Shown piece after piece: positions 35,376 through 44,779 of a DNA stretch of 53,752 bases (positions within the stretch are counted from its first letter, which is position 1; each line of letters begins with the position of its first letter). A model generated the notes under the pieces. That model was not told where the DNA came from, did not search any database, and was given only the letters and a program-made list of their open reading frames with translations. This DNA comes from Lactobacillus ultunensis DSM 16047 (GTDB taxonomy: Bacteria; Bacillota; Bacilli; Lactobacillales; Lactobacillaceae). The translations under genes and the position numbers were made by a program. The stretch is from the NCBI RefSeq assembly GCF_001436305.1, contig NZ_AZFO01000012.1, positions 1 to 53,752 of the forward strand, read 5' to 3'.

Positions 35376-35744
35376 CTAAATATTAACAAATTGTTTTTCT
35401 GAATCAATAGGACTCAGATAAACGTAAGAAAGATTTACATATTTTGTAGCTTGCGTTAATTTCTTCATTAAATCTTGTTGTTCATCAGTCAGACGCAAGT
35501 GCCTTAAAGCAATTCTAGCTTGAATGTACATCACTAATTTACTGGTGTATTCAAGCGGATGATCATTGCTGTCAAACTTATTCATGACTAAACCAATCGC
35601 ATCACGAATTTGACGATAGCGTCCAATATTCATTTCATTATAAATATTGCTGAAAAAGCTGTTATAAAACTTTTTGAGATCTTGGTAAACTTCTTGGTTA
35701 TTGGACTTCGTTTGTTTGTTTTGGGTAAAAAGACTGAATAACAT
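35376..35744 (-). CDS. Small helical protein, possibly bacteriocin-immunity-like
   Basis: A 122-residue protein without signal peptide or membrane helices, predicted largely helical. The pattern of amphipathic helices ending in LRLTDEQQDLMKKLTQ recalls the four-helix bundle of class II bacteriocin immunity proteins (EntA_immun), but the likeness is weak and no bacteriocin gene is near. It lies 5 bases after the DeoR gene and is probably co-transcribed with it. Function unknown. Confidence 0.6.
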   Translation of the reverse strand: MLFSLFTQNKQTKSNNQEVYQDLKKFYNSFFSNIYNEMNIGRYRQIRDAIGLVMNKFDSNDHPLEYTSKLVMYIQARIALRHLRLTDEQQDLMKKLTQATKYVNLSYVYLSPIDSEKQFVNI

Positions 35745-35749
35745 GATAA

Positions 35750-36514
35750 TTACTCCTTTAATACAGGTATAATTTGTGTTTTTGAATTAAAACCTTGTCG
35801 TATTTCCGGTGGTAGAGGCGTGTCAGTGATTAATACGTCAATCTTATCTAACGGAGCGGACATATATGGTGAAGTAGATTGATTGGTGAACTTAAATTTT
35901 TCAGCTACTAAAACAACTTGATTGGCTCGCTTAATTGCTGTACGTACCATTTCTGCGTCTTCCATTCGCGGTGCATATACACCATCATTTCTTATACGAG
36001 AAGCTCCGATAAAAGCGGTATTGAAATGGATTTTTCTAATCGTTTCGAGAGCAGCTTCCGAATAGATGTAACGTTGTGATTTATTTACAATGCCGCCCAA
36101 TAATCTAACAGATGGTATTTCAGAATTAAGCAAACTCAATGCATTATCAATTGAGTTGGTTATTACCTGCATATCCATGCCATTAAGCATTGGGCAAAGT
36201 TGTTTTAGTGTTGTCGAAGAACCAATGAAGACACATTGACCAGGATGGATGAATCTTTTGGCCATCTTAGCCATTTTTAGCTTAATAGGTGATTGCACTT
36301 GATTTCTCGCTAGAAAATCAGGTACGCTGCTTTGATTGATTTCCATCAAGCCTCCGTGGACACGCATTGCTTGACCAGTTGAAGTAAGATGAATCACATC
36401 TCGCCGAGCTGTATCAAACGATACATTGAATTGCTGAGCAATTTGTCTAGTTGAAAGCTGGTGTTTTTTTTCAAGCAGCTTTTTAATTGCTATTAATCTT
36501 TCTTCTTGTGTCAT
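35750..36514 (-). CDS. DeoR-family regulator 3 (next to xfp)
   Basis: A 254-residue DeoR regulator. The N-terminal helix-turn-helix is LSTRQIAQQFNVSFDTARRDV, and the C-terminal sensor has FIGSSTTLKQL, FIGASRI and VLVAEKFKF. It is divergent from the phosphoketolase gene and so a likely regulator of it. The shared 296-base region carries tandem TGTTTATCAG repeats. Confidence 0.88.
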   Translation of the reverse strand: MTQEERLIAIKKLLEKKHQLSTRQIAQQFNVSFDTARRDVIHLTSTGQAMRVHGGLMEINQSSVPDFLARNQVQSPIKLKMAKMAKRFIHPGQCVFIGSSTTLKQLCPMLNGMDMQVITNSIDNALSLLNSEIPSVRLLGGIVNKSQRYIYSEAALETIRKIHFNTAFIGASRIRNDGVYAPRMEDAEMVRTAIKRANQVVLVAEKFKFTNQSTSPYMSAPLDKIDVLITDTPLPPEIRQGFNSKTQIIPVLKE

Positions 36515-36580
36515 ATCTCTTCACCACATAATCTATCATTTTCTGACTAAGCTGTAATTGCTTGATCAGCATTTTGCATT

Positions 36581-36610
36581 TGTTTATCAGTGTTTATCAG
36601 TATTTACTCA
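36581..36610. repeat. Tandem 10-base repeats, candidate DeoR operator
   Basis: Two exact copies of TGTTTATCAG (36581-36590 and 36591-36600) are followed by a degenerate copy TATTTACTCA (36601-36610). The 10-base period is one helical turn, which suits a DeoR-type protein bound to one face of the DNA. Confidence 0.5.
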
Positions 36611-36719
36611 TCAAAACACTTATATTAAAAAGCAAAAATAGCGTAAACACAAGGATAAGGCTATTCGGATTTAAATCTTAAGACTTATTTAAATTGGTAG
36701 GATCCAATTATGAAAATGA

Positions 36720-36747
36720 TTGAATTTTATAAGTTAATTGGTATGAT
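36720..36747 (+). promoter_or_regulatory. Probable xfp promoter
   Basis: TTGAAT (36720-36725) and TATGAT (36742-36747) are separated by 16 bases, with a TGG extension upstream of the -10. The predicted leader is about 57 bases, ending in a good AAGGAG site. Confidence 0.55.
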
Positions 36748-36810
36748 AGAAGTATCAATAAAGGATTAAAAAAGAGCATTCTTAGATAGCTCATAAGGAG
36801 AGAAGAAAAT

Positions 36811-39210
36811 ATGACAGTTGATTACGATTCTAAAGACTACTTAAAGAGCGTTGACGCTTATTGGCGTGCAGCTAACTACTTATCAGTTGGTCAATTATTC
36901 TTAATGAAGAACCCTTTGCTTAAGACGCCTTTAGTAGCAGAAGATGTTAAACCTAAACCAATCGGTCACTGGGGCACTATTGCACCACAGAACTTTATTT
37001 ATGCACACTTGAACCGTGTACTTAAGAAATATGATTTGTACATGTTCTATATTGAAGGCTCAGGTCACGGTGGTCAGGTAATGGTTTCCAATTCTTATCT
37101 TGATGGTTCATATACTAAACGTTATCCTGAGATCACTCAAGATGAAAAAGGAATGGCTAAATTATTCAAGCGCTTCAGTTTTCCAGGCGGTGTTGCTTCA
37201 CATGCTGCTCCTGAAACACCAGGTTCTATCCATGAAGGTGGAGAATTAGGCTACTCACTTTCACACGGTGTAGGGGCAATTTTAGATAACCCTGATGTAA
37301 TTGCTGCTGTAGAAATTGGTGACGGTGAAGCTGAAACTGGTCCTCTTACAGCTAGTTGGTTTAGTGACAAGTTTATTAATCCAATTACAGATGGTGCTGT
37401 TTTGCCAATTATTCAAATTAATGGTTTCAAGATTTCTAACCCAACTATCGTTTCTAGAATGAGCGATCAAGAGTTAACTGAATACTTCCGTGGTATGGGT
37501 TGGGATCCCCACTTTGTTTCTGTCTTCAAGGGCGGCCGTTTTGATGGTGAAAAGGATCCAATGCAAGTACATGAAGAAATGGCTAAGACAATGGATGAAG
37601 TTATCCAAGAAATCAAGGCTATTCAAAAGCACGCTCGCGAGAATAATGATCCTACTTTGCCACATTGGCCAATGATTGTTTTCCAATGCCCTAAGGGTTG
37701 GACTGGTCCAAAGAAGGATTTGGATGGCAACCCAATTGAAAACTCATTTAGAGCTCACCAAATTCCAATTCCAGTTTCTCAAGGTAATATGAAGCATGCA
37801 GATATGCTTACTGACTGGCTTGAAAGCTACAAGCCTGAGGAATTGTTCAACGAGGATGGCTCACCAAAGGATATTGTTACCGAAAATACTGCTAAGGGTG
37901 ACCACAGAATGGCAATGAACCCAATTACCAATGGTGGTCTTAATCCTAAGAGACTTAATCTGCCAGATTATCGTGACTTCGCCTTGAAGTTTGATAAGCC
38001 AGGTTCTGTAGAAGCACAAGACATGGTGGAATGGGCTAAATATCTGGATGAAGTAGCTAAGCTTAACCCAACTACTTTCCGTGGTTTCGGTCCAGATGAA
38101 TCTAAATCCAACCGTTTGTTCAAATTGCTTGATGATCAAAAACGTCAATGGGAACCAGAAATCCATGAACCCAACGATGAGAACTTGGCCCCAAGTGGTC
38201 GGGTAATCGACTCTCAATTATCAGAGCACCAAGATGAAGGTTTCCTTGAAGGTTATGTTTTAACTGGTCGTCATGGTTTCTTTGCTACTTATGAAGCATT
38301 TGGTCGTGTAGTTGATTCCATGCTTACTCAACACATGAAGTGGTTACGGAAAGCAAAAGAGCAATATTGGCGTCATGATTACCCATCACTGAACTTTGTT
38401 GCTACTTCAACTGTTTTCCAACAAGACCACAACGGTTATACCCACCAAGATCCAGGTGTCTTGACGCACTTATTTGAAAAGAATCGTCCAGATTTAATTC
38501 ATGAGTACTTGCCATCCGATACTAATACTTTGTTGGCAGTGGGCAACAAAGCATTGCAAGATCGTGAATGCATTAATGTTTTGGTAACTTCAAAGCAACC
38601 ACGTCCACAATGGTTCTCAATTGAAGAAGCACAAAAGTTAGTTGATCATGGTTTAGGTTATGTTGATTGGGCTTCAACAGATAAGGGTGCTAAGCCAGAT
38701 GTTGTTTTTGCATCTACTGAAACTGAACCAACTATTGAAACTTTGGCAGCGATTGACATTTTGCATAAGAAGTTTCCAGACTTGAAGATTCGTTACATTA
38801 ATGTGGTTGATGTAATGAAGTTAATGTCACCTAAGGACAATAAGAATGCTATTTCTGATGAAGAATTCGATCGTTTATTCCCAAGTGATGTACCAGTAAT
38901 TTTTGCATGGCATGGTTACAAGACGATGATGGAATCAATTTGGTTTGCACGCAATCGTCATAATGTTCATATTCACTGTTATGAAGAAAATGGTGATATT
39001 ACTACTCCATTTGATATGCGTGTCTTGAACCACCTTGATCGCTTTGACTTGGCTAAAGATGCTGTGGAAAGCGTTGAAAAATTAAAGGGCAAGCATGCGG
39101 ACTTTATTAGTCAGATGGATGACTTGCTTGAAAAGCACCACCAATACATTCGTGATTATGGCAAAGACATGCCAGAAGTTACTGAATGGCAATGGGAAGG
39201 CTTGAAGTAA
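36811..39210 (+). CDS. xfp: Xylulose-5-P/fructose-6-P phosphoketolase
   Basis: A 799-residue thiamine-diphosphate enzyme that cleaves xylulose-5-P (or fructose-6-P) to acetyl-P and glyceraldehyde-3-P (erythrose-4-P). Family signatures are [18 protein letters not shown] near the N-terminus, [36 protein letters not shown] (key parts GGVASH and PETPG), the ThDP motif GDGEAETGP and the [12 protein letters not shown] segment. It is the pentose outlet for the rbsK-rpiA block. It is monocistronic with a strong terminator. Confidence 0.97.
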   Translation: MTVDYDSKDYLKSVDAYWRAANYLSVGQLFLMKNPLLKTPLVAEDVKPKPIGHWGTIAPQNFIYAHLNRVLKKYDLYMFYIEGSGHGGQVMVSNSYLDGSYTKRYPEITQDEKGMAKLFKRFSFPGGVASHAAPETPGSIHEGGELGYSLSHGVGAILDNPDVIAAVEIGDGEAETGPLTASWFSDKFINPITDGAVLPIIQINGFKISNPTIVSRMSDQELTEYFRGMGWDPHFVSVFKGGRFDGEKDPMQVHEEMAKTMDEVIQEIKAIQKHARENNDPTLPHWPMIVFQCPKGWTGPKKDLDGNPIENSFRAHQIPIPVSQGNMKHADMLTDWLESYKPEELFNEDGSPKDIVTENTAKGDHRMAMNPITNGGLNPKRLNLPDYRDFALKFDKPGSVEAQDMVEWAKYLDEVAKLNPTTFRGFGPDESKSNRLFKLLDDQKRQWEPEIHEPNDENLAPSGRVIDSQLSEHQDEGFLEGYVLTGRHGFFATYEAFGRVVDSMLTQHMKWLRKAKEQYWRHDYPSLNFVATSTVFQQDHNGYTHQDPGVLTHLFEKNRPDLIHEYLPSDTNTLLAVGNKALQDRECINVLVTSKQPRPQWFSIEEAQKLVDHGLGYVDWASTDKGAKPDVVFASTETEPTIETLAAIDILHKKFPDLKIRYINVVDVMKLMSPKDNKNAISDEEFDRLFPSDVPVIFAWHGYKTMMESIWFARNRHNVHIHCYEENGDITTPFDMRVLNHLDRFDLAKDAVESVEKLKGKHADFISQMDDLLEKHHQYIRDYGKDMPEVTEWQWEGLK

Positions 39211-39230
39211 TCGTTAAATAATAATAAATT

Positions 39231-39261
39231 AGACCTATGTCAAAAACATAGGTCTTTTTTT
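39231..39261 (+). terminator. Terminator of xfp
   Basis: AGACCTATGT/ACATAGGTCT arms are followed by seven T residues. Confidence 0.88.
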
Positions 39262-39271
39262 GGAGGTAAGA

Positions 39272-40120
39272 ATGAGAAGCGGATTGGTATTAGAAGGTGG
39301 CGCAATGCGGGGAATGTTCACCGCCGGCGTAATCGATATCTTATTGGAAAACAAAGTAACTTTTAACGCAGCAGTTGGCGTATCGGCTGGAGCAGCTTTT
39401 GGCGTAAATTTGAAATCAAAACAGATTGGACGTGTATTACGCTATAATTTGCGTTTTGCAGGTAAACCTTATTATGCCAGTTGGAAATCCTGGCGGCGTT
39501 CAGGCAATTTATATGCGGCTAATTTTTGCTATCATGTTTTGCCAGATAAGTTGGATGTATTTGATCAACATACGTTTAAGAATAATCCAATGGAGTTTTG
39601 GTGCGTAGCTACAGATGCAGCAACTGGTGAACCAGTTTATCATAAATTGACTGATGCAGGATATGTAGATTTGGAATGGATTAGAGCTTCATCATCTATT
39701 CCATTTTTTGCCCATCCAGTAGCAATTGGTGGTCGCTATTATTTTGATGGTGGCGTTTCAGATTCGGTTCCCTATGATTTTTTGCAGAAAAATGATTTCA
39801 CTAAAAAAGTAGTGATTACTACCCAGCCTAAAGGGTATAGGAAGAAGCAAAGTAAGCTTTTTCCATTAGAAAAAGTTTTATTGCGAGAATATCCAGCTGT
39901 ATTGAAGAAGTTATCTACTAGAGCAGAGGATTATAATGCAGTGCTTGATCAGATGGATCAAGATGAAGAAGCAGGGAAGACATTTATTATTCGTCCGCCG
40001 TTTCCATTGAAAATTGGTACTTTGGAACAGGATAAAAATGAGATTAAACGTGTTTATCAAGTTGGACGTGAAGAGGGAAAGAAAATCTTGCCTGCTTTGA
40101 AAGATTATTTGGATAATTAA
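39272..40120 (+). CDS. Patatin-like phospholipase
   Basis: A 282-residue lipid acyl hydrolase of the patatin family (RssA/YjjU type). It has the oxyanion loop LEGGAMRGMF, the nucleophile GVSAGA (GxSxG) and the Asp of the dyad in DGGVSDSVP. No signal peptide is present, so it is probably cytoplasmic or membrane-associated. ATG 39272 lies six bases after GGAGG; the upstream in-frame TTG overlaps that site and is rejected. Substrate unknown. Confidence 0.88.
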   Translation: MRSGLVLEGGAMRGMFTAGVIDILLENKVTFNAAVGVSAGAAFGVNLKSKQIGRVLRYNLRFAGKPYYASWKSWRRSGNLYAANFCYHVLPDKLDVFDQHTFKNNPMEFWCVATDAATGEPVYHKLTDAGYVDLEWIRASSSIPFFAHPVAIGGRYYFDGGVSDSVPYDFLQKNDFTKKVVITTQPKGYRKKQSKLFPLEKVLLREYPAVLKKLSTRAEDYNAVLDQMDQDEEAGKTFIIRPPFPLKIGTLEQDKNEIKRVYQVGREEGKKILPALKDYLDN

Positions 40121-40122
40121 AA

Positions 40123-40158
40123 AAATAGGATTTGGTATTGATTTGCCAAATCCTATTT
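40123..40158. terminator. Bidirectional terminator
   Basis: AAATAGGATTTGG/CCAAATCCTATTT arms lie between the convergent patatin and HAD genes. Confidence 0.85.
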
Positions 40159-40161
40159 AAT

Positions 40162-40968
40162 TTACAAAAATTTCTTAAAAGTATTGCTGATGCCATCTTC
40201 ATCATTAGAAGTGGTAACATAATCGGCATGCTTTTTTACTTCTTCAGACCCGTTTCCCATGCATACAGCTGTTCCAGCAAAGTTAAACATGGAAATATCG
40301 TTTCGTTCATCCCCAATTGCCATAACTTCTGCTGGCTTAATTCCTAATTTTTCAGTCAATTCTTTTAGACCGTTGCCTTTATTTACATTAGGGTGAAGCA
40401 ATTCAACAAAATGAGGATCAGCACGTACTACATATGAATCTTGACCAAATTTTTGTCTTATTTTGCTTTCCCAATGATCCATTAAGTCAGCACGACCGAC
40501 AAAGCATCCCTTAGCCACCGCAAAGTTTACTGGTAGTTCATCTGGTTCGCGAATATACAGAGTAGCTGAATTCTCATACGCCTGCGTATATACCATTAGA
40601 TCGACATCATGGTCACCTGTAATAATTTTAGAATCAGGACTCACTACATTAAATGGGATATGATTCTTTTTACCATAATCATACATTTTCCGATAAAGCT
40701 GATTTGAAACCAAGTCTTCAGTCATTACTTTACCGTCAGCTGTTCTAGTGATAGCTCCGTTTAGAGTAATTGCATATTGGTCAGGGCCAACAATACCTAC
40801 TTCTTTCATAAAATGCTCTAAACCAGCAATAGGACGACCGGAACAAAGGGCAACCTTAATACCGTGATTTAACGCATTTTTGATAGCTTTCTTAGTACTA
40901 GGTAAGATTTGACCGTTTGAATCGAGTAAAGTGCCATCTGTATCTAATGCAATAAACTTAATTGCCAT
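40162..40968 (-). CDS. HAD-superfamily Cof-type phosphatase (YidA-like)
   Basis: A 268-residue HAD IIB phosphatase. Motif I LDTDGTLLDS, motif II CSGRPIAGL, the Lys in NKGNGLKEL and motif IV AIGDERND all fit the Cof/YidA sugar-phosphatase group. It is monocistronic with an AGGAG site. A second Cof-type phosphatase lies at 12436-13254; the two are only distantly similar. Confidence 0.9.
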   Translation of the reverse strand: MAIKFIALDTDGTLLDSNGQILPSTKKAIKNALNHGIKVALCSGRPIAGLEHFMKEVGIVGPDQYAITLNGAITRTADGKVMTEDLVSNQLYRKMYDYGKKNHIPFNVVSPDSKIITGDHDVDLMVYTQAYENSATLYIREPDELPVNFAVAKGCFVGRADLMDHWESKIRQKFGQDSYVVRADPHFVELLHPNVNKGNGLKELTEKLGIKPAEVMAIGDERNDISMFNFAGTAVCMGNGSEEVKKHADYVTTSNDEDGISNTFKKFL

Positions 40969-41204
40969 AAAAAAACTCCTAACTTATGTAACTGCTTACA
41001 TTATACAGAAAGCTTTAGCTGATTTGCTAGTATTTTTTTAGTTCAAAGATGAAATATTTTGCAACAAATTTTGTATGTATAAATAGATGATAATGCGAGT
41101 ATATAATTTGACAGCAAATATTCGTATGTAAAGTTTTTTCTTAAACATACGCTAGCAAGGGATTTAGTATAGCTGAAATAATTGGTCTAGTTAGATTATG
41201 ATGC

Positions 41205-41220
41205 CTGAAAAATATTTCAG
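41205..41220. promoter_or_regulatory. Candidate RpiR operator A before the alpha-glucoside PTS
   Basis: CTGAAAAATATTTCAG has perfect 6-base arms (CTGAAA/TTTCAG) around four bases, the TGAAA-N4-TTTCA form expected for RpiR proteins. An RpiR gene follows the PTS gene. Confidence 0.5.
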
Positions 41221-41245
41221 CAAATGAAATATTGATTGAAAAGCA

Positions 41246-41260
41246 TGAAAGAGTATTTCA
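41246..41260. promoter_or_regulatory. Candidate RpiR operator B
   Basis: TGAAAGAGTATTTCA has TGAAA/TTTCA arms around five bases and lies 41 bases after operator A, centre to centre about four helical turns. Confidence 0.45.
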
Positions 41261-41268
41261 GCTTTTTC

Positions 41269-41305
41269 AAAAAACGCTTACATAAGCTAAAAACTATGGT
41301 ATAAA
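41269..41305 (+). promoter_or_regulatory. cre-like site and extended -10 promoter of the PTS operon
   Basis: AAAAAACGCTTACA (41269-41282) matches cre except at positions 1-2. Just downstream, TGGTATAAA (41297-41305) looks like an extended -10. Transcription would start near 41312, leaving an untranslated leader of about 215 bases. The leader contains an AGTTGT/ACAACT hairpin enclosed by TAGCT/AGCTA (about 41413-41441) but no T-run. The whole 40969-41525 region has no other gene. Confidence 0.45.
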
Positions 41306-41525
41306 TAAAATGTAAGCTAGCTACTGAGATAGAGATAAAGCTAAAGTTGATCGTTTAGGTTTTCTATCTTAAACAATTAGTTTTGAGGAGTAATATTTGT
41401 GAGCTAATCATAAATAGCTGCCAGTTGTTCGAGCACCTTACAACTAGCTAATTTGAGGAAATAAAAATAGGTGTAGATGCAAGAATAAGTTATTAAGTTA
41501 ATTTTTTCTTCAGAGGTAAAAGATT

Positions 41526-43406
41526 ATGATGCAAAAGATTCAGCGGTTTGGGGCCGCCATGTTCGTCCCAGTTATGCTGTTCTCATTTGCGGGTATTGTC
41601 GTAGCCCTCGGGAGCTTGTTCAATAACCCAACATTGTTTGGCTCAATTGCCAATCCAGGAACAGCATGGAACTCAGTTTGGGACACAATTTCAGCCGGTG
41701 GTTGGACAGTCTTCAACCAAGAAGGTATTTTATTTACGGTAGGTTTGCCTATCGGCTTAGCTAACAAAGCGAGAGGTAGAGCAGCCATGGAGTCAGTAAT
41801 TACTTATTTGACTTACAACTACTTTATTGGCGCTATGCTTACTCACTGGGGTACAGCATTTGGTATTCCTAATTTTGCAAAGATTCAAATTGTTGCTAAC
41901 TCAACTAATAGTGGATTAACTAATATTGCTGGCATTAAAACACTTGATACTAGTATTTTAGGGGCTTTAGTTGTAGCTTTGATTGTAACTTGGTTACATA
42001 ATAAATACTTTGACAAGAAATTGCCTGATTGGTTAGGTACATTTCAAGGTTCAACTTATGTTTATTTTCTTGGCTTTTTTGCTATGATTCCTTTAGCAAT
42101 TGTTACTTGTTGGGGTTGGCCAAAAGTCCAAATGGGCATTAGTAGTATGCAACATTTTATTGTAAATAGTGGTGCTATCGGTATTTGGATTTATGAATTT
42201 TTAAACCGTGTATTAATTCCTACGGGACTTCACCACTTAGTATACATTCCATTTCAATTAGGGCCAGCTGTAGTTGCCGGCGGTCTTCAACCATACTGGT
42301 TAAAACACTTAGCTGAATACGCAGCAAGTACAAAACCACTTTCACAAATTGCTTCCGTTGAAGGATTTCAACTTTATGGTAACGAAAAGGTATTTTTAGT
42401 ACCATTTATCTGTCTTGCCTTCTACGTAACTGCTAAGAAGAACAAGAAGAAACAAACTTCAGCTTTACTTATTCCAGCTGCTTTAACTTCTGTTTTAGCA
42501 GGTATTACTGAACCTATTGACTTTACTTATTTGTTCGCTGCACCAGTATTATGGATTATCTATTCCGTGATGTCAGCAACAATGAATACAATAATGTATC
42601 TCTTTGGTTTAAGAGGTTATATGTGTGATGGTGCTATTGGTATAGCATCAATGAACTGGTTACCGTTATGGGAAAACCATTGGAAAATTTATGTAATGCA
42701 GTTTATTGTTGGCATTATTTGTGGTATTCTTACTTTCTTTATTTTTAAATTCATGATTGAGAAATTTAATTATATCACTCCAGGTCGTGAAGCTGATGAC
42801 CAGGATGTTAAATTAATCAATAAGAAAGAATACAAGCAAAAGATGTCTGCTAAAGCTGCTGGCAAGGATGCTAGCGACCCTTACATTGCAAGAGCCACTG
42901 CTTACCTTGACTTATTAGGTGGTGCTTCAAACATTACTGAATTGTCATCATGTGCTACTAGATTACGTGTATCTGTTGCTGATCCTTCAAAGGTTGCTCC
43001 AGACTCACAATTTAAGGCTAACAAGGCTGTTAACGTTGTTCACCACGGCAAGGCTATTCAAGTTATTGTAGGTCTTGACGTACCACAAGTTCTTGATGAA
43101 ATGAATCAATTGATGCAACAAAGCGGTAATACTGCTAAGGTTTCAACTGAACAAGATAATCCATACATCGAAAGAGCTACTGGTATCGTTGACCTTCTTG
43201 GTGGCGATTCAAACATCAAAGATGTCATTGCCTGCTCAACTAGAGTAAGAGCTCATGTCTTTGACACTAAGAAAGTAGCTGCTGATTCAGAATTCAAGAA
43301 GATCGCAGATTCTTACGAAGTTCAACATAAGGACAATAATGAAATTGACATCGTTGTCGGATTGGATGCCGATCAAGTCGTTGATCAAATGAAACAATTA
43401 CTATAA
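41526..43406 (+). CDS. Alpha-glucoside-type PTS EIICB with two EIIB domains
   Basis: A 626-residue PTS permease of the glucose superfamily, closest by eye to GlvC/MalX/AglA alpha-glucoside transporters (QRFGAAMFVPV at the N-terminus, GLPIGLANKARGRAAM, LIPTGLHHLVY, ITEPIDFTYLF). About ten membrane segments form EIIC (residues 1-425). Then two EIIB domains follow in tandem, with phosphocysteines Cys476 (SSCATRLRVSV) and Cys570 (IACSTRVRAHV), 94 residues apart. Maltose, trehalose or sucrose isomers are possible substrates. Its EIIA is encoded at 44780. No phospho-alpha-glucosidase gene lies in the window. Confidence 0.88.
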   Translation: MMQKIQRFGAAMFVPVMLFSFAGIVVALGSLFNNPTLFGSIANPGTAWNSVWDTISAGGWTVFNQEGILFTVGLPIGLANKARGRAAMESVITYLTYNYFIGAMLTHWGTAFGIPNFAKIQIVANSTNSGLTNIAGIKTLDTSILGALVVALIVTWLHNKYFDKKLPDWLGTFQGSTYVYFLGFFAMIPLAIVTCWGWPKVQMGISSMQHFIVNSGAIGIWIYEFLNRVLIPTGLHHLVYIPFQLGPAVVAGGLQPYWLKHLAEYAASTKPLSQIASVEGFQLYGNEKVFLVPFICLAFYVTAKKNKKKQTSALLIPAALTSVLAGITEPIDFTYLFAAPVLWIIYSVMSATMNTIMYLFGLRGYMCDGAIGIASMNWLPLWENHWKIYVMQFIVGIICGILTFFIFKFMIEKFNYITPGREADDQDVKLINKKEYKQKMSAKAAGKDASDPYIARATAYLDLLGGASNITELSSCATRLRVSVADPSKVAPDSQFKANKAVNVVHHGKAIQVIVGLDVPQVLDEMNQLMQQSGNTAKVSTEQDNPYIERATGIVDLLGGDSNIKDVIACSTRVRAHVFDTKKVAADSEFKKIADSYEVQHKDNNEIDIVVGLDADQVVDQMKQLL

Positions 43407-43408
43407 TT

Positions 43409-43422
43409 GAAAGCGCTTGTGT
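43409..43422 (+). promoter_or_regulatory. Weak cre-like site between PTS and RpiR genes
   Basis: TGAAAGCGCTTGTG matches the left eleven positions of the cre consensus but not the last three. It is recorded as a possible site only. Confidence 0.25.
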
Positions 43423-43465
43423 TATTATTAATGTATAAATTATATATTGATAAGGGCACGGTGTT

Positions 43466-44275
43466 ATGGCAGATTTAAGATCAATGGTCTATGACAAGAG
43501 TAGTAAACTAAATGATTCTGAAAAACAGATAGTTCAGTTTGTTTTAAATAATCCGAAAGACTGTAGCAAGCTTAGTCTGGCCAAGCTTGCAAAGAAGCTC
43601 TATGTATCCGAATCTGCAATATTTCGGCTATGCAAAAAGTTAGGGCTAAGTGGCTACAGTGAATTAAAATTTGACTTGGTTGAGTTAGCTCAATCGAGGC
43701 AACAACCAATCAAGATTGAAAATAATTTTGCGCGGGAACTCAGTAAAGTAAATGATGATGTTCTAAAATATTTTAAACAGCGAGATTTTAATAGTTTGTA
43801 CGCTGACTTAGATAACGCTGGAACCATATATATTTACTCGACTGGGTGGCAGCAAGAACTAATTGCACAATATTTAGCTCACGAATTGTTTGTAGTTGGC
43901 AAACATGCAACGGTTCTCCCGTCTGCCTTAGATGAATTAAAAGCAGCAAGTCGTTTTGCAAAAAAAGGTGATGTTTTATTCATCATCTCCTTTACAGGTG
44001 ATAATAAAACAATCAATGAAGAAATCACTAAATTGGAATTAGTGAATGATAAATTCAAATATGTGTCATTTACCGACATGAAGCAAAATAAGTTAGCTTC
44101 ATTGGTTCAACATAACATATATTTCCCAACTATCGCCTTTACCGATGATGGTGATTATAAGAGTGGCAAAGTGGCTTTTACCCCAGCATATTATTTGATT
44201 GATTTATTGATTAGTGAGTACGTAGCTTGGCATCAAAGCCAAAGAGAGGATGTGGAAGTTAATGTGGGCAATTAG
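43466..44275 (+). CDS. RpiR-family regulator of the alpha-glucoside PTS
   Basis: A 269-residue regulator with an N-terminal RpiR helix-turn-helix (LSLAKLAKKLYVSESAIFRLCKK) and a C-terminal SIS domain (VLFIISFTGDNKTI). Similar proteins (GlvR/MalR) control PTS alpha-glucoside genes using the phosphorylated disaccharide. It overlaps the next gene by 14 bases. Candidate operators lie upstream of the EIICB gene. Confidence 0.9.
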   Translation: MADLRSMVYDKSSKLNDSEKQIVQFVLNNPKDCSKLSLAKLAKKLYVSESAIFRLCKKLGLSGYSELKFDLVELAQSRQQPIKIENNFARELSKVNDDVLKYFKQRDFNSLYADLDNAGTIYIYSTGWQQELIAQYLAHELFVVGKHATVLPSALDELKAASRFAKKGDVLFIISFTGDNKTINEEITKLELVNDKFKYVSFTDMKQNKLASLVQHNIYFPTIAFTDDGDYKSGKVAFTPAYYLIDLLISEYVAWHQSQREDVEVNVGN

Positions 44276-44759
44276 TAAACGCAAATTTGGTAATTTCCTT
44301 GGCCGAATGACTCAGGGGATGCATTTGGATACTAAGAAAATTCTTACTTGGTATTCCTACATATTGTTCATTGCTCCATTATTATTCTGGGCACTGATAG
44401 CAATGCGAAGTGGAGCGTCTGGCCAGTCGATGAGAATGATCATTATGAAGCAGCCAGCAGTCGCTATTGGTACTATAATTGCTATTGTTGACTTTGTGTT
44501 AGGCTATTATCTTTTGTTGAATAGACAAAAACTTTTGATTAATCGGCAGACTTATCGTTTCTTGATGATAAGTCAAATGATTGGTCAGGTATTTGTAGGT
44601 AATCTGCTCTGTGTTATTTTGGCTGTATTGGGAATGTACAAAGCCAAGAGCTTAAAAAAGACACAAGACAGTGTTAATCCAATAATAATGACTGCATCAC
44701 TTGTTTCTGCAATCTTATTATTCGGTTGCTTTATGTTGATATTGTTACTTGAATTTTAG
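44262..44759 (+). CDS. Four-helix membrane protein of unknown function in the PTS locus
   Basis: A 165-residue protein with four hydrophobic segments (about residues 30-50, 68-90, 105-130 and 140-163) and a positively charged N-terminus. ATG 44262 is chosen, with GGAAG just upstream; an alternative ATG lies at 44250. It overlaps the RpiR gene and precedes the EIIA gene, so it belongs to the PTS operon. I do not recognise the family. Confidence 0.7.
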   Translation: MWAISKRKFGNFLGRMTQGMHLDTKKILTWYSYILFIAPLLFWALIAMRSGASGQSMRMIIMKQPAVAIGTIIAIVDFVLGYYLLLNRQKLLINRQTYRFLMISQMIGQVFVGNLLCVILAVLGMYKAKSLKKTQDSVNPIIMTASLVSAILLFGCFMLILLLEF

Positions 44760-44779
44760 AAATCCAGAGGTTATGAATT

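Noticed and set aside
36581-36610. Short tandem repeats as a CRISPR array
   Set aside because: The units are only 10 bases with no spacers and no cas genes are present. An operator is the better reading.
41383-41408. GAGGAG followed by GTG, a possible leader peptide before the PTS gene
   Set aside because: The frame stops after two codons (GTG AGC TAA), so it does not encode a meaningful peptide. It is noted only as part of the long leader.
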